Below are positions 16,882-25,470 of a DNA stretch of 31,885 bases, in pieces (the stretch's first letter is position 1; each line of letters starts with the position of its first letter). The notes beneath the pieces are model-generated. The model was not told the origin of the DNA, made no database searches, and was given only the letters and a program-made list of their open reading frames with translations. The DNA is from JBELHO01 sp042091375 (GTDB lineage: Bacteria > Pseudomonadota > Gammaproteobacteria > Enterobacterales > Alteromonadaceae): positions 1-31,885 of the forward strand of contig JBELHO010000039.1 of assembly GCA_042091375.1 (NCBI GenBank), written 5' to 3'. A program made the position numbers and the translations under genes.

Positions 16882-17955
16882 ATGAGCTATGCTTCAATTC
16901 TCGGCTGGGGTAAATGCTTACCACCGGCTATTTTATCAAATAGTGATCTCGCGACTATTTTACCAACGAGTGATGAATGGATAACCTCACGTACCGGTAT
17001 GAAAGAGCGTCGTATTTCTCATGTGAATGTGAGTGAATTAGCCTTTGTTGCTTGTCAACGAGCCTTAGCGTCAGCGGGTAAATCTGCTGCTGATGTTGAT
17101 TTAATTGTGTTTGGAAGCACCACGTTTGACGAATTATGCCCTAATGCCGCATCTAATGTACAAAAGTTATTAGGTGCTAGCAATGCTGCTTGTATGGATG
17201 TAAATACTGCTTGTACTAGTGGTATGTACGCACTAACAACCGCAACGGCAATGATTAAATCGGGTGTGGTAAAATCTGCTTTGATCATTGGCGCCGAAGT
17301 GATTTCACCTATCATGGATTGGAATAACCGCGATGTTGCGGTGTTATTCGGTGATGGTGCTGCTGCGCTTTATTTGCAGTCTAGTGAGCAGCCTTGTGGC
17401 GTTTTAGCCGAATCGCTGGGGTGTTTTGGTGAATCAAGAGACATATTAGCTGTGCAAGGCTGGGGCATGAAATACGCTAATAAAAATCGTCTATTAGGGC
17501 AATCAACATGGGCGTTTGTCGGTCAAGAAATTTTTAAAAAAGCGGTTGCTGGAATGGCACAGGGCTGCCAAAAAACCTTAGATAAATGTCAGCTAAACGC
17601 CGCCGATATTCAGCAAGTTGTGCCTCATCAAGCAAACCTGAGAATAATAGAAGCACTGGCAAAAAAGTTATCTTTACCACAGGATAAAGTGTTCATTAAT
17701 ATTGAAAAATATGGAAATATGTCAGCAGCAACAGCCTTAGTTGCTTTTGTAGAGGCGATTGAGCAGGATAAAGTGAAAGCCAACAGTATGGTATTAATTC
17801 CTGCTTTCGGCGGTGGCTTAACCTGGAGTGCTCATTTAATTAAAATGGGTGCAAGAAACACAGCAATTAGTCAAACGGATGCCGAACTTGTTCCTTGCCA
17901 ATACAGCGGTTTAGAACTGGTCAATCAGATCAGGGAAAGTAAAACTCAAAACTAA
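16882..17955 (+). CDS. Beta-ketoacyl-ACP synthase III family protein (FabH-like, stand-alone)
   Basis: The 357-residue enzyme is predicted to condense an acyl-CoA starter with malonyl-ACP. The catalytic triad is in place: Cys111 in DVNTACTSGM, His249 in VPHQANLRI, Asn279 in IEKYGNMSAA. AFGGGLTWSAHLIKMG follows near the end. It is longer than E. coli FabH (317) because of a C-terminal extension (SQTDAELVPCQYSGLELVNQI...), as in several marine relatives. It is not next to plsX or fabD, so it is likely a paralogue with a special starter unit rather than the housekeeping FabH. AAGGA precedes the start. The last 28 codons and stop are the first copy of an 86-bp tandem array, so the extension's coding sequence has been duplicated downstream. 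Confidence 0.9.
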   Translation: MSYASILGWGKCLPPAILSNSDLATILPTSDEWITSRTGMKERRISHVNVSELAFVACQRALASAGKSAADVDLIVFGSTTFDELCPNAASNVQKLLGASNAACMDVNTACTSGMYALTTATAMIKSGVVKSALIIGAEVISPIMDWNNRDVAVLFGDGAAALYLQSSEQPCGVLAESLGCFGESRDILAVQGWGMKYANKNRLLGQSTWAFVGQEIFKKAVAGMAQGCQKTLDKCQLNAADIQQVVPHQANLRIIEALAKKLSLPQDKVFINIEKYGNMSAATALVAFVEAIEQDKVKANSMVLIPAFGGGLTWSAHLIKMGARNTAISQTDAELVPCQYSGLELVNQIRESKTQN

Positions 17956-18282
17956 GTCAAACGGTTGCTGAACTTGTTCTTTGCCAATACAGCGGTTTAG
18001 AACTGGTCAATCAGATCAGGGAAAGTAAAACTCAANNNNNNNNNNNNNNNNNNNNNNNNNNNNNNNNNNNNNNNNNNNNNNNNNNNNNNNNNNNNNNNNN
18101 NNNNNNNNNNNNNNNNNNNNNNNNNNNNNNNNNNNTTGCCAATACAGCGGTTTAGAACTGGTCAATCAGATCAGGGAAAGTAAAACTCAAAATTAAGTCA
18201 AACGGATGCTGAACTTGTTCTTTGCCAATACAGTGGTTTAGAACTGGTCAATCAGATCAGGGCAAGTAAAACTCAAAATTAA
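17870..18282 (+). repeat. 86-bp tandem array derived from the 3' end of the KAS III gene, with 100-N gap
   Basis: Copy 1 (17870-17955) is the coding end of the KAS III gene including its stop. Copy 2 runs from 17956 to 18035, where a 100-N gap begins (18036-18135). A partial copy emerges at 18136-18196, and a final full copy covers 18197-18282. Copies differ by a few substitutions (for example GATGCC/GTTGCT/GATGCT, and GGGAAAG versus GGGCAAG in the last), so they are real diverged duplicates. The unit is not a multiple of three, so each copy shifts frame relative to the last. Confidence 0.95.
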
Positions 18283-18337
18283 ATAGTTAAAGAATATCCA
18301 TTGCTATCGCTAAATTGTAGTAGCTAATACCTCGATT

Positions 18338-18378
18338 AAGCTAACTATTTCTATTATGTTCAATAGTTAGCTTTTTTA
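18338..18378 (+). terminator. Rho-independent terminator after the KAS III array
   Basis: AAGCTAACTATT (18338-18349) pairs perfectly with AATAGTTAGCTT (18362-18373) around a 12-base loop, followed by TTTTTATC. The T-run is on the plus strand, so it ends KAS III transcription after the whole 86-bp array, which means the array is probably part of the KAS III 3' untranslated mRNA. Confidence 0.85.
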
Positions 18379-18394
18379 TCAATACTAGGGGAAA

Positions 18395-19369
18395 TTAAAA
18401 TGGCTTGGCTATGCTAGCAATACTGTCTGGATCTGTTGTGATGGTGAGCAACTTAGTACCACTGGAATTATTGATCCCCCAAGTAGACTTTTGTTTGCGG
18501 GTATATTCTTGCTTAATATTGACTAAACGATCACCAAAAATACGGTAAGTAGAAACACTAGTTTGCGATGCTTTTAAACTGAAAATAATAAATGCAGTGC
18601 CATTGCCCTCAAAAGTTAGCTTACTCTGCAGGGGGATACCCTGTTCGTCAATGGTGATACTGAATTCACTATTAAAATTATCGACGTAATCTCGAATATC
18701 TTGATTGTCTATGATCGCTTCTAATGGTAATTGAAAAAATAACTGGCGGGCAGCTTTCCCTTGATATTCTACACTCGCTTCATTAAGTAATTTTGCTTTG
18801 TTTAATGTTCTCAAAATATTTGATGACGCAGAAAGCATGGAGCGCATTTCTGGTGCACGAATGCCGTTGATGACATTTAGGGTAGGGGTATTTATTTCTT
18901 CGTCGTTTTCTTTTTGATTGGCTTCATCTTCACTTTGCAATAAGGTTTGGTTACTGTACAACAGTTGTAGACCGCTATCACTGTCAATCAATTTTATTTT
19001 GGCAAAGCCTGTTGTGGTTTTTTGGCGCTTTTTTTTACCGCTGCTGGCGCTATAAGAAGATTCAAATTCGGCGGTAATCGGGGTAGTACCGCTAAGACCG
19101 TTTAATACCGATTTTAATTTATCTAAGCTATTAACTTTGCTCTTAACTGCTCCCTCATCAGTGTTCTCAGCTGAACTATCAACTGACTTGTCAACTGACT
19201 TTTCAACTGAACCATCAATTGACTTTTCAACTGAACCATCAATTGACTTTTCAACTGAACTATTAATTGAACTATCAGAACTAGTAAAGGTTAACTCATT
19301 GGCAGCTGAGTTATGGCTAATACAACAGACTAAAAAGATACAAAGGCATAAATTATTTTTATTGAACAT
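18395..19369 (-). CDS. Secreted protein of unknown function with N-terminal Ser-Val-Glu-Lys repeats
   Basis: The 324-residue protein has a signal peptide (cleavage near residue 23, HNSAA). A low-complexity linker carries SVEKSIDG at 38-45 and 46-53 and SVEKSVDK at 54-61. The remainder (about 80-320) is a soluble domain opening LDKLKSVLNGLSGTTPITAEFESSY and rich in beta-strand-like stretches (FSITIDEQGIPLQSKLTFEG, TYRIFGDRLVNIKQEYTRKQ). The start and strand pattern faintly recall LolA-like lipid-binding proteins, but I do not recognise the family and would not assign that function. It is convergent with the KAS III gene. Confidence 0.75.
   Translation of the reverse strand: MFNKNNLCLCIFLVCCISHNSAANELTFTSSDSSINSSVEKSIDGSVEKSIDGSVEKSVDKSVDSSAENTDEGAVKSKVNSLDKLKSVLNGLSGTTPITAEFESSYSASSGKKKRQKTTTGFAKIKLIDSDSGLQLLYSNQTLLQSEDEANQKENDEEINTPTLNVINGIRAPEMRSMLSASSNILRTLNKAKLLNEASVEYQGKAARQLFFQLPLEAIIDNQDIRDYVDNFNSEFSITIDEQGIPLQSKLTFEGNGTAFIIFSLKASQTSVSTYRIFGDRLVNIKQEYTRKQKSTWGINNSSGTKLLTITTDPDSIASIAKPF
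19187..19258 (-). repeat. 24-bp in-frame coding repeat (SVEKSIDG units)
   Basis: Three 24-bp units encode SVEKSIDG, SVEKSIDG and SVEKSVDK on the minus strand. The unit size keeps the reading frame when copies change. Confidence 0.85.
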
Positions 19370-19423
19370 GAATTTCCTTATAAAATTACAACGATTAAAT
19401 ATCTATTGTTAATTGATAACATT

Positions 19424-19470
19424 GTTTTAATTGACAGTAAAGACAAGGTTTTAATCGATAGTATAGACAA
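19424..19470. repeat. Two 23-bp imperfect direct repeats, period 24
   Basis: The repeats begin GTTTTAATTGACAG at 19424 and GTTTTAATCGATAG at 19448, both end in AGACAA, and match at 20 of 23 positions. They lie 55 bp upstream of the minus-strand secreted-protein gene start, in the region shared with DUF2986. They could be paired binding sites or a small duplication. Confidence 0.6.
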
Positions 19471-19655
19471 ATATTTAGCAACACTATCAAAGGATCACAG
19501 GAAATTTATTAAATAAAAGTGTTTGTGTGATTATACCTAGGATAAAATTGTAAATATTTGTAATGTATACAAGAGCAATAAATAGATTGACTGAAAAGCT
19601 TATTTTGACAGTTTCTGTTAATCTAAATGGTATGAATATTTGATAGGTGCTCGAC

Positions 19656-19844
19656 ATGAACCGCAAAAAGAAAATTAATCAAGCATTGAAAAAAAAACTA
19701 AAACAGAAGAATGCTAAATTGCACAAAACTAACAAACCTAAATATATTTCCAAAGCCAAACGCGCGGAGATGTTAGCAGAGCAACAAGATAGTGAAGATA
19801 ATGAGACGTTTTCAGTGAAACCTTCAGAAAAAATCAGAGGATAG
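19656..19844 (+). CDS. DUF2986 family small basic protein
   Basis: The product of 62 residues begins MNRKKKINQALKKKLKQKNAKLHKTNKPKYISKAKRAEM, which is the DUF2986 pattern. I use the ATG at 19656 rather than the in-frame GTG at 19647, because the family starts at MNRKKKIN and AGG lies about 9 bases upstream. It is a cytoplasmic, lysine-rich protein of unknown function found in marine gammaproteobacteria. Confidence 0.87.
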   Translation: MNRKKKINQALKKKLKQKNAKLHKTNKPKYISKAKRAEMLAEQQDSEDNETFSVKPSEKIRG

Positions 19845-20360
19845 ATAGTATCAATAGGGTTACTTTTTTATCGAGATAAACACAATGGCTAATGAATCTT
19901 GTCTATTAATAATGAGTGGAAATCTTATTAATTGGCAAAATTGACTAATTTATCATGAAGTGTTTTTTTTTGATGCCGTGCTAATTTTCTTACTTATTGA
20001 TATATATGATATTAATGTTCGTTGCAATGATGCTTTTCAATGGTATGAAATTTGCTGAGAATATAACTTGGCTGAGAATATAACTTGGNNNNNNNNNNNN
20101 NNNNNNNNNNNNNNNNNNNNNNNNNNNNNNNNNNNNNNNNNNNNNNNNNNNNNNNNNNNNNNNNNNNNNNNNNNNNNNNNNNNNNNNNGCTGAGAATATA
20201 ACTTGGCTGAGAATATAACTTGGATTAGTGCCAGCATTAACTGCGTTTGCTGAGTAAATAACACTTACTGTGACTTTTTACTTTAAAAACAATAACCCTG
20301 ACTCATTCTGATCCAATGATAGTAAAGATTAACTAATAATGAAGAATTTAAGGATAAATA
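19845..20360. other. Intergenic region with 17-bp array and gap
   Basis: No gene is visible. Apart from the array at 20054-20222, the sequence is AT-rich. TTTGCTGAGTAAATAAC near 20245 looks like a decayed further copy of the unit. The promoter of the DUF1707 gene should be in the last 130 bp, but no clear -35/-10 pair was found. Confidence 0.5.
20054..20222. repeat. 17-bp tandem repeat array interrupted by a 100-N gap
   Basis: The unit is GCTGAGAATATAACTTG. Two perfect copies (20054-20070, 20071-20087) precede exactly 100 N (20089-20188). Two perfect copies (20189-20205, 20206-20222) follow. True copy number is unknown. Copies touch head to tail with no spacers, so this is not a CRISPR. Confidence 0.95.
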
Positions 20361-21014
20361 ATGGCTGTTGTGATCGAAGATAGACCTATTGAAAGTGTGC
20401 GAGATGAAGTTATTGATCAACTTATTATGAATTACAGTCATGGTAAATTATCTTATGAGGCCTTTGAAAGGCGTTTGGATAAAGCCATGTCCAGTCAGAG
20501 CAATGTTGAGATTAAAACCCTAGCTGAAGACTTAGAACTAGAGGTTGACAAAGCCTTTGTCGATAATAAAAAGCAAGACTTCGCAGCAAAATATTCTGTA
20601 GACTTCAGTCAAAGTGACGAACATCAAACGGATTATTTGGTCAACATATTCGCTGGAAGCAATCGCAGTGGCCAATGGTCAACTGCGAAACAAATTCGCA
20701 CTATTAGTGTTTTCGGTGGTTCTACTATTGATTTTAGTGATGCAAACTTTTGTCACCCTGTGGTCACGGTGAAAGCTTTTTGTTTATTCGGTGGCGATAA
20801 TATCTATATTCCCGAGGGTATTAATTTGGTATCAAAAGTGTTTTGTATTTTTGGTGGTGTCGACAATATTGCCCCTTCGATTGCCAGTAATAATACGCCG
20901 ACTATAGTGATTGAAGGCGTGGTTATTTTTGGTGGCATCGATATTAAAGTCAAACGCACCGTAAAAGAAAAGTTTGTTGCTTTTGCAGATCATTTAAAAA
21001 ATATATTTAATTAA
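20361..21014 (+). CDS. DUF1707 / LiaF-like C-terminal domain protein
   Basis: The 217-residue cytoplasmic or membrane-associated protein has a DUF1707 (SHOCT-like) domain at about 8-58 (DEVIDQLIMNYSHGKLSYEAFERRLDKAM). It is followed by a right-handed beta-repeat domain of the LiaF/cell-wall-active antibiotic response type. The latter shows four Phe-Gly-Gly turns: SVFGGS, CLFGGD, CIFGGV and VIFGGI. No transmembrane segment is visible. In Firmicutes LiaF inhibits a cell-envelope stress kinase; here no LiaRS pair is nearby, so function is open. AAGGA precedes the start. Confidence 0.82.
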   Translation: MAVVIEDRPIESVRDEVIDQLIMNYSHGKLSYEAFERRLDKAMSSQSNVEIKTLAEDLELEVDKAFVDNKKQDFAAKYSVDFSQSDEHQTDYLVNIFAGSNRSGQWSTAKQIRTISVFGGSTIDFSDANFCHPVVTVKAFCLFGGDNIYIPEGINLVSKVFCIFGGVDNIAPSIASNNTPTIVIEGVVIFGGIDIKVKRTVKEKFVAFADHLKNIFN

Positions 21015-21240
21015 TCAACAGTAATACTATGTTGTCACTAGGTTGAATAACGAAACGACGCCATTAAGCCATTACTTTTTACTCAATGGGCTAGTCTACT
21101 AATAAGTTTAAACGTTGATTTAGCATGGTATTTTATTGCTGTTTTTAGTTATTTTTGTGCTATTGATTTTTTTAATCTGAGCATAGCCGATATATGGTTT
21201 TGCCTCATTTATTCGTTGCAAGACCACCAATAGGTTTTAA

Positions 21241-21891
21241 GTGATTTATTTAAATCGTCTAAATTTGAGAAAATTACACCAATATTTAGGTCTGTTGATG
21301 TTGTTGCCCTTTATTGCTTGGGCTATAACCGGACTATTCTTTTTTATTAAGCCAGGCTATCAAAAAGCCTATGCCAGTCTACCGATTTTGACTTACCCTT
21401 TAACAGCACAACAGCAATTTAAAGGGCCGCTACCTGCAGACTCACACTGGCTTGAACTTCGTCAAGTTCGCACTGTGTTGGGTTTGCATCTATTGGTCAA
21501 AAACCAGCAGGGCTGGCAACAACTTCAACCCGAGTCTTTACAGCCTTGGTCTAAACCTAGTACTAAACAAGTTGTAAATTTAGTTAACGATGCAATTAGC
21601 AAAGATGTACAACGCTATGGACAAATAAAGTCAGTTGATGGCTTATCAGTAATAACTACAACTGATGTGCGCATATCATTGAACTGGGCAAAGTTAACGC
21701 TATATCAACAAGGCAAGGACACTGACTTTATTAATTCCATGTATGACATTCATTATCTGCGTTGGACTGGACATCAGCAAATCGATCAAATATTAGGTGT
21801 AATAGGTTTAGGCTTGGTAATGATCTTAGCTTTTGTAGGGGTGTTTATGTTTCTTAAGTCAACTAAAGCTGGTATCAATAAGCGCAATTGA
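21241..21891 (+). CDS. PepSY-associated transmembrane protein
   Basis: A 216-residue protein beginning at a GTG (21241) with a weak ribosome-binding site. Membrane segments are at about 17-36 (MLLPFIAWAITGLFFFI) and about 186-207. The N-terminal LRKLHQYLGLLMLLPFIAWAITGLFF and the C-terminal TGHQQIDQILGVIGLGLVMILAFVGVFMFLK are typical of PepSY-TM proteins, with a periplasmic PepSY-like domain in between. Related proteins are often linked to iron or siderophore uptake, but no such genes are adjacent here. Start choice is uncertain; the frame has no better-placed ATG upstream. Confidence 0.75.
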   Translation: MIYLNRLNLRKLHQYLGLLMLLPFIAWAITGLFFFIKPGYQKAYASLPILTYPLTAQQQFKGPLPADSHWLELRQVRTVLGLHLLVKNQQGWQQLQPESLQPWSKPSTKQVVNLVNDAISKDVQRYGQIKSVDGLSVITTTDVRISLNWAKLTLYQQGKDTDFINSMYDIHYLRWTGHQQIDQILGVIGLGLVMILAFVGVFMFLKSTKAGINKRN

Positions 21892-21979
21892 CTATTTATT
21901 GCAATAACACTTATAGTTGCTTGTGGTCAGACCTGTTTTTGTATATGTTACTCAGACATAGTCATTTTTACTAGTAACC

Positions 21980-22882
21980 ATGCAGCAAGAATCAATTTAC
22001 ATACACGATACTGACAAAAACCATCAATTACATGTGCGACACATATGGCAGCAAGATCGGGGTATACCAGTATTAATGCTTCACGGCTCAATTGAAAACG
22101 GTAAAATATTTTATACTGAATCAGGCAAAGGCTTGGCTTGCTATTTAGCACAACAAGGGTTTGATGTTTATGTTGCTGACTTTCGTGGAAAGGGCAAAAG
22201 TAGACCATTGATCAAAGACAATCAAAGACATGGACAGCATGAGTTGATCAATCGAGATATTCCACTTTTAATCAATGCTATAGGTAAAAAAACTCAGCAA
22301 AAAATGCATGTTATCTGTCATTCATGGGGAGGTGTGTTACTCGCTAGTAGCTTGGTTAAATTTTCATCTTTACGAGAGCAGATAATAAGTAACGTATGCT
22401 TTGGTACTAAACGTCGTATCCTGATCAGTAGCATAAAAAAACGTTTTATCATCGACTTTTTATGGACATTGCTCGCCACAAAAATCGCCAGCTATAAAGG
22501 CTATATTAACGCAAAAAAATTCAGCTTTGGCTCTGACAGTGAAACACACCGCTTTATCAAGGAAAGCATGTCTTGGTTAAACCACGGCAAATGGCAAGAT
22601 CCACTCGATAATTTTATGTATTACCAACACGCTAAAGCGATCAATTGGCCGGCTACTTGGCATTTAACTGGGGTAAAAGACGACATACTAGGCAACCCCA
22701 ACGACATTAAAGCGTTTATTGCAGAGACAAACAATACAGACGCAAAATTTACTGTGTTATCTAAGGCTGATGGTGCAAAAGTTGATTATGATCACATCAA
22801 TATTCTAACTCATCGTTGTGCCGTAAATGATCATTTTCCACAATTAAGCCAATGGTTATACAGTCATCATCAGGCCATCTAA
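21980..22882 (+). CDS. Alpha/beta hydrolase fold protein
   Basis: The 300-residue protein has the alpha/beta hydrolase layout: VLMLHGSIENGKIFY with the oxyanion loop, VYVADFRGKGKS, the nucleophile elbow VICHSWGGVLLA with Ser115, and a C-terminal acid and base likely at Asp234 or Asp235 (GVKDDILGN) and His272 (DYDHINILTHR). The nearest families are carboxylesterase or lysophospholipase-like hydrolases; substrate cannot be read from the sequence. It follows the PepSY-TM gene by 88 bp on the same strand. No clear ribosome-binding site is seen before the ATG. Confidence 0.83.
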   Translation: MQQESIYIHDTDKNHQLHVRHIWQQDRGIPVLMLHGSIENGKIFYTESGKGLACYLAQQGFDVYVADFRGKGKSRPLIKDNQRHGQHELINRDIPLLINAIGKKTQQKMHVICHSWGGVLLASSLVKFSSLREQIISNVCFGTKRRILISSIKKRFIIDFLWTLLATKIASYKGYINAKKFSFGSDSETHRFIKESMSWLNHGKWQDPLDNFMYYQHAKAINWPATWHLTGVKDDILGNPNDIKAFIAETNNTDAKFTVLSKADGAKVDYDHINILTHRCAVNDHFPQLSQWLYSHHQAI

Positions 22883-22960
22883 CACTCTGTTGAGAGGTTG
22901 CGGTTAGTTACCTATAAATTAGTAAATAAGGCTAATAAAACCTATTGAAGCGAGATCTAA

Positions 22961-25120
22961 TTATGTGATTTCTAAATCAGCTTCTGAGATATTATTTCGT
23001 CCGTGATCTTTGACCCAATAAAGTTGTTGGTCGGCGATATTAATCCAAGGTTCAATTCGGCAAGAGTAGGATGCTTTAGCTATGGCTACACCAATTGATA
23101 CCGTAATTTGAAATGACTCACCGTCATTTGATAAAAAATGATGTTCGGCTATTTCCTTTCTCAATTCTTCTAGCTTTTGTAATACGCCATAATTTTTATC
23201 GTGTTGAGCAACTACAATAAATTCTTCACCGCCAAAACGCGCTACTATATCGCTTCGGCGATCAAACTTACTTTTCATTAATTGACCAATATGTGTAAGA
23301 CAGTTATCACCAATCAAATGACCATAATTATCGTTAAGTTGCTTAAAGTGATCTAAATCTATCATAGCGAGTACCATGGTAGCCTCGTTGCGAGAGAGTA
23401 AAGCTTGCAATTCACCAAATTTTTTTTCTAAATGGCGACGGTTATAAAGCCCAGTTAAACTGTCTTTATTAGCGAGTTCTTTTAATGCTTGATTGGCTTT
23501 ATTGAGTTCAAGTGTTCTTTGTTCTACGGTTTCTTTCAGTGAAAATTGATTTTTTAATAAACGCATTTTGGCTTGTTGTAATTGACTATATAAATTTAAG
23601 AATTCAACAGGAGCCTCGTAAGGTATAGGTTTATAACCTTCTCGTCCATCTCCATGAGCGAGCTCATAAAGGGCAAATGCTAACGGGTTATTTAATGCAG
23701 TGGCAAATTGATTAGCTAAAAAGATCACAAAGATAAATATTAAAAATAAAGACATAAATATGGTTAAATACTGTTTTTCAACAATGTCGAGTAACTGGCT
23801 GTGATCAAGTAACACGAAAATTTTCCAGCCGTTATTAAGTTCATTTTGTCTATAAAGGTATTGTCCCTGTTTTTGATTTTCTATATCAATGGTTATTAAT
23901 TTGTACTCAGGGGTAGCTTGGTTATGAGTAAATATAAATTTAGACATCACAGCTAAGTTTAATTCCTGATCAGCATAAATAATGTGATTGTTCTTATCGG
24001 TTAACAATACGTTGATATTATTTGTTAATTTATCACTGTTTATCTTGTTGAACATATTAACATTTAATGAGCCCTCAATAATCCCTGAAGGCTTATCGCT
24101 ATCATTCTGATATATCGGTGCGCTAATTGCCACTATGGGATCTGAGCCAAATGCTCTCCCAAGAAATACCGGTGAGACATAGAACCTTTCATGGTAAAAT
24201 GCTTCGGAAAAGTATGCTCTATCAGCTACATTGGTATGTCCATCGGTAATGTTGTCCATCAAGGATGTTGGCGAGGTTGTGACTAAATCAGCCTGTTTAT
24301 CAGCTATTAACATGGTCAAAAAACCGGGGAAAAGCGCATGCTCCTTGGCTAATTCTGTGCTGTATTCACTGGGGTCAATTACCGAAAGCTTATGTGCGGT
24401 TTGCACTACCGCATTTTTATGAGCTTCAACATAACTTTCCACAATACGACTCAAATACAAACTACTGATATCGAGTTTATCTTTAATTTGCTGATGTTGG
24501 ATATTATTAACACTGCGACTCAAAAATAAGCAGACTGCAATCACACAAAATGCCGACATGATCCACAATATATAATGAAGGTATTGTTTTAAGCTTTTAA
24601 CTGATCCTGGTTGTTGCGACTTAAGCCGTTGTGTGATCTTTCTATCAAAAACAAACACCACAATACTGGCGATTGCAGTGTACAACACCGCATTTATTGC
24701 TTGCTTAAATAACAAAAATAACAGATAACCATCTACTGCCGATTTACTAATGAAAATAATCAAAGCGGTTAGTGGCATACCTATTATTAGCCAGAACAAA
24801 AAGTCAGCGGTTGGCAAGTACCAGCCTCTGCCACGCATGTATGAAACAAACAAAGCTTCTAAGCCAAAAGTGATTAAAAACCACGGCTGCCCCCAAACTG
24901 ACCAAAGAGGAAAAATACAAATTGACGCACATAACAGGGTGTATTGAGGTCGCAAATAGGCAGCCGCAATAATGAAGACTAAGTTACCTAGAATTAGAGA
25001 AATATTGTATGCCAGTTCTATGGGATAACTATTGATTAATGCACCTAAAGCACCCAAAAAAACAGTAAAAGCAAGTGGATGGTATAATGAGTCCTTTAAA
25101 CCGAAAGAGAGTTTAGTCAT
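22961..25120 (-). CDS. Membrane diguanylate cyclase with extracytoplasmic Cache-like sensor
   Basis: A 719-residue signalling protein predicted to make cyclic di-GMP. The N-terminal third (about 1-165) is a polytopic membrane region of about six helices. A further helix (about 182-203) leads into a periplasmic double-Cache-like sensor (about 210-440; motifs DRAYFSEAF, SAPIYQNDSDKPSGIIEGSL). Another transmembrane helix (about 450-470) precedes a linker and coiled coil (QLQQAKMRLLKNQFSLKETVEQRTLELNKANQALKELA). The C-terminal GGDEF domain (about 553-712) starts DSLTGLYNRR and has the active-site motif GGEEF (630-634) and the inhibitory I-site RRSD (621-624), so both activity and product inhibition are expected. 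No EAL domain is present. The ligand of the sensor is unknown. Confidence 0.92.
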   Translation of the reverse strand: MTKLSFGLKDSLYHPLAFTVFLGALGALINSYPIELAYNISLILGNLVFIIAAAYLRPQYTLLCASICIFPLWSVWGQPWFLITFGLEALFVSYMRGRGWYLPTADFLFWLIIGMPLTALIIFISKSAVDGYLLFLLFKQAINAVLYTAIASIVVFVFDRKITQRLKSQQPGSVKSLKQYLHYILWIMSAFCVIAVCLFLSRSVNNIQHQQIKDKLDISSLYLSRIVESYVEAHKNAVVQTAHKLSVIDPSEYSTELAKEHALFPGFLTMLIADKQADLVTTSPTSLMDNITDGHTNVADRAYFSEAFYHERFYVSPVFLGRAFGSDPIVAISAPIYQNDSDKPSGIIEGSLNVNMFNKINSDKLTNNINVLLTDKNNHIIYADQELNLAVMSKFIFTHNQATPEYKLITIDIENQKQGQYLYRQNELNNGWKIFVLLDHSQLLDIVEKQYLTIFMSLFLIFIFVIFLANQFATALNNPLAFALYELAHGDGREGYKPIPYEAPVEFLNLYSQLQQAKMRLLKNQFSLKETVEQRTLELNKANQALKELANKDSLTGLYNRRHLEKKFGELQALLSRNEATMVLAMIDLDHFKQLNDNYGHLIGDNCLTHIGQLMKSKFDRRSDIVARFGGEEFIVVAQHDKNYGVLQKLEELRKEIAEHHFLSNDGESFQITVSIGVAIAKASYSCRIEPWINIADQQLYWVKDHGRNNISEADLEIT

Positions 25121-25470
25121 GTTTAAGGAGCTTATATTGGCTAATTGACATTTTCATAGGCCATTTTTATAGAAAATATTAGTATTTTCTGTTTCCATCT
25201 AAAATGAGGTATGTCTGACTAACTCATCTTTTTTATTTAATTTACGTATATTCAGCTAGATATAACTATATAACTGAATTTTTTCCGATTTTATTAACGA
25301 TCCACACCTACAAACTGTAGCAGAGAATTTCAAAATAGCACAATTCACTGAGAATTCTAGACAAACTATTTAGAGGTGAACACTGCTATAGTTCTGATAC
25401 AATATTAATAAATTGAATTCATACAGGTATTAATACTGATATTTTTAATACCTAAATAGGTTGTCGGTTC
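25121..25470. other. Divergent intergenic region with three stem-loops
   Basis: This 350-bp region contains a perfect 8-bp stem with loop TTAG (AGAAAATA 25171-25178 with TATTTTCT 25183-25190), the terminator-like structure at 25250-25284, and a stem GGTATTA (25426-25432) with TAATACC (25446-25452) in the leader of the oxygenase gene, ending 18 bases before its ATG. No coding frame is supportable. Confidence 0.5.
25250..25284 (+). terminator. Terminator-like hairpin with no gene upstream on that strand
   Basis: ATTCAG (25250-25255) pairs with CTGAAT (25274-25279), with possible inner TATA pairing, and TTTTT follows. The stem is weak and AT-rich. The nearest upstream plus-strand gene ends at 22882, so it would end an unannotated short transcript if real. 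Confidence 0.35.

Noticed and set aside
16882..17955. Naming this gene fabH
   Set aside because: The active site is intact, but it is not in a plsX-fabH-fabD cluster and carries a C-terminal extension, so it may be a paralogue with another starter preference.
18395..19369. Assignment of this secreted protein as LolA
   Set aside because: Only a faint resemblance of the domain start and strand pattern; no clear LolA motif and no neighbouring Lol gene.
19137..19412. Plus-strand frame with repeated STDFSTEPSID
   Set aside because: Shadow of the SVEKSIDG coding repeat of the minus-strand gene, which has a signal peptide and a normal length.
20037..20264. Minus-strand open frame running through the 100-N gap
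   Set aside because: It is open only because N codons are not stops and because the flanking 17-bp repeats happen to lack stops; no start context or family resemblance.
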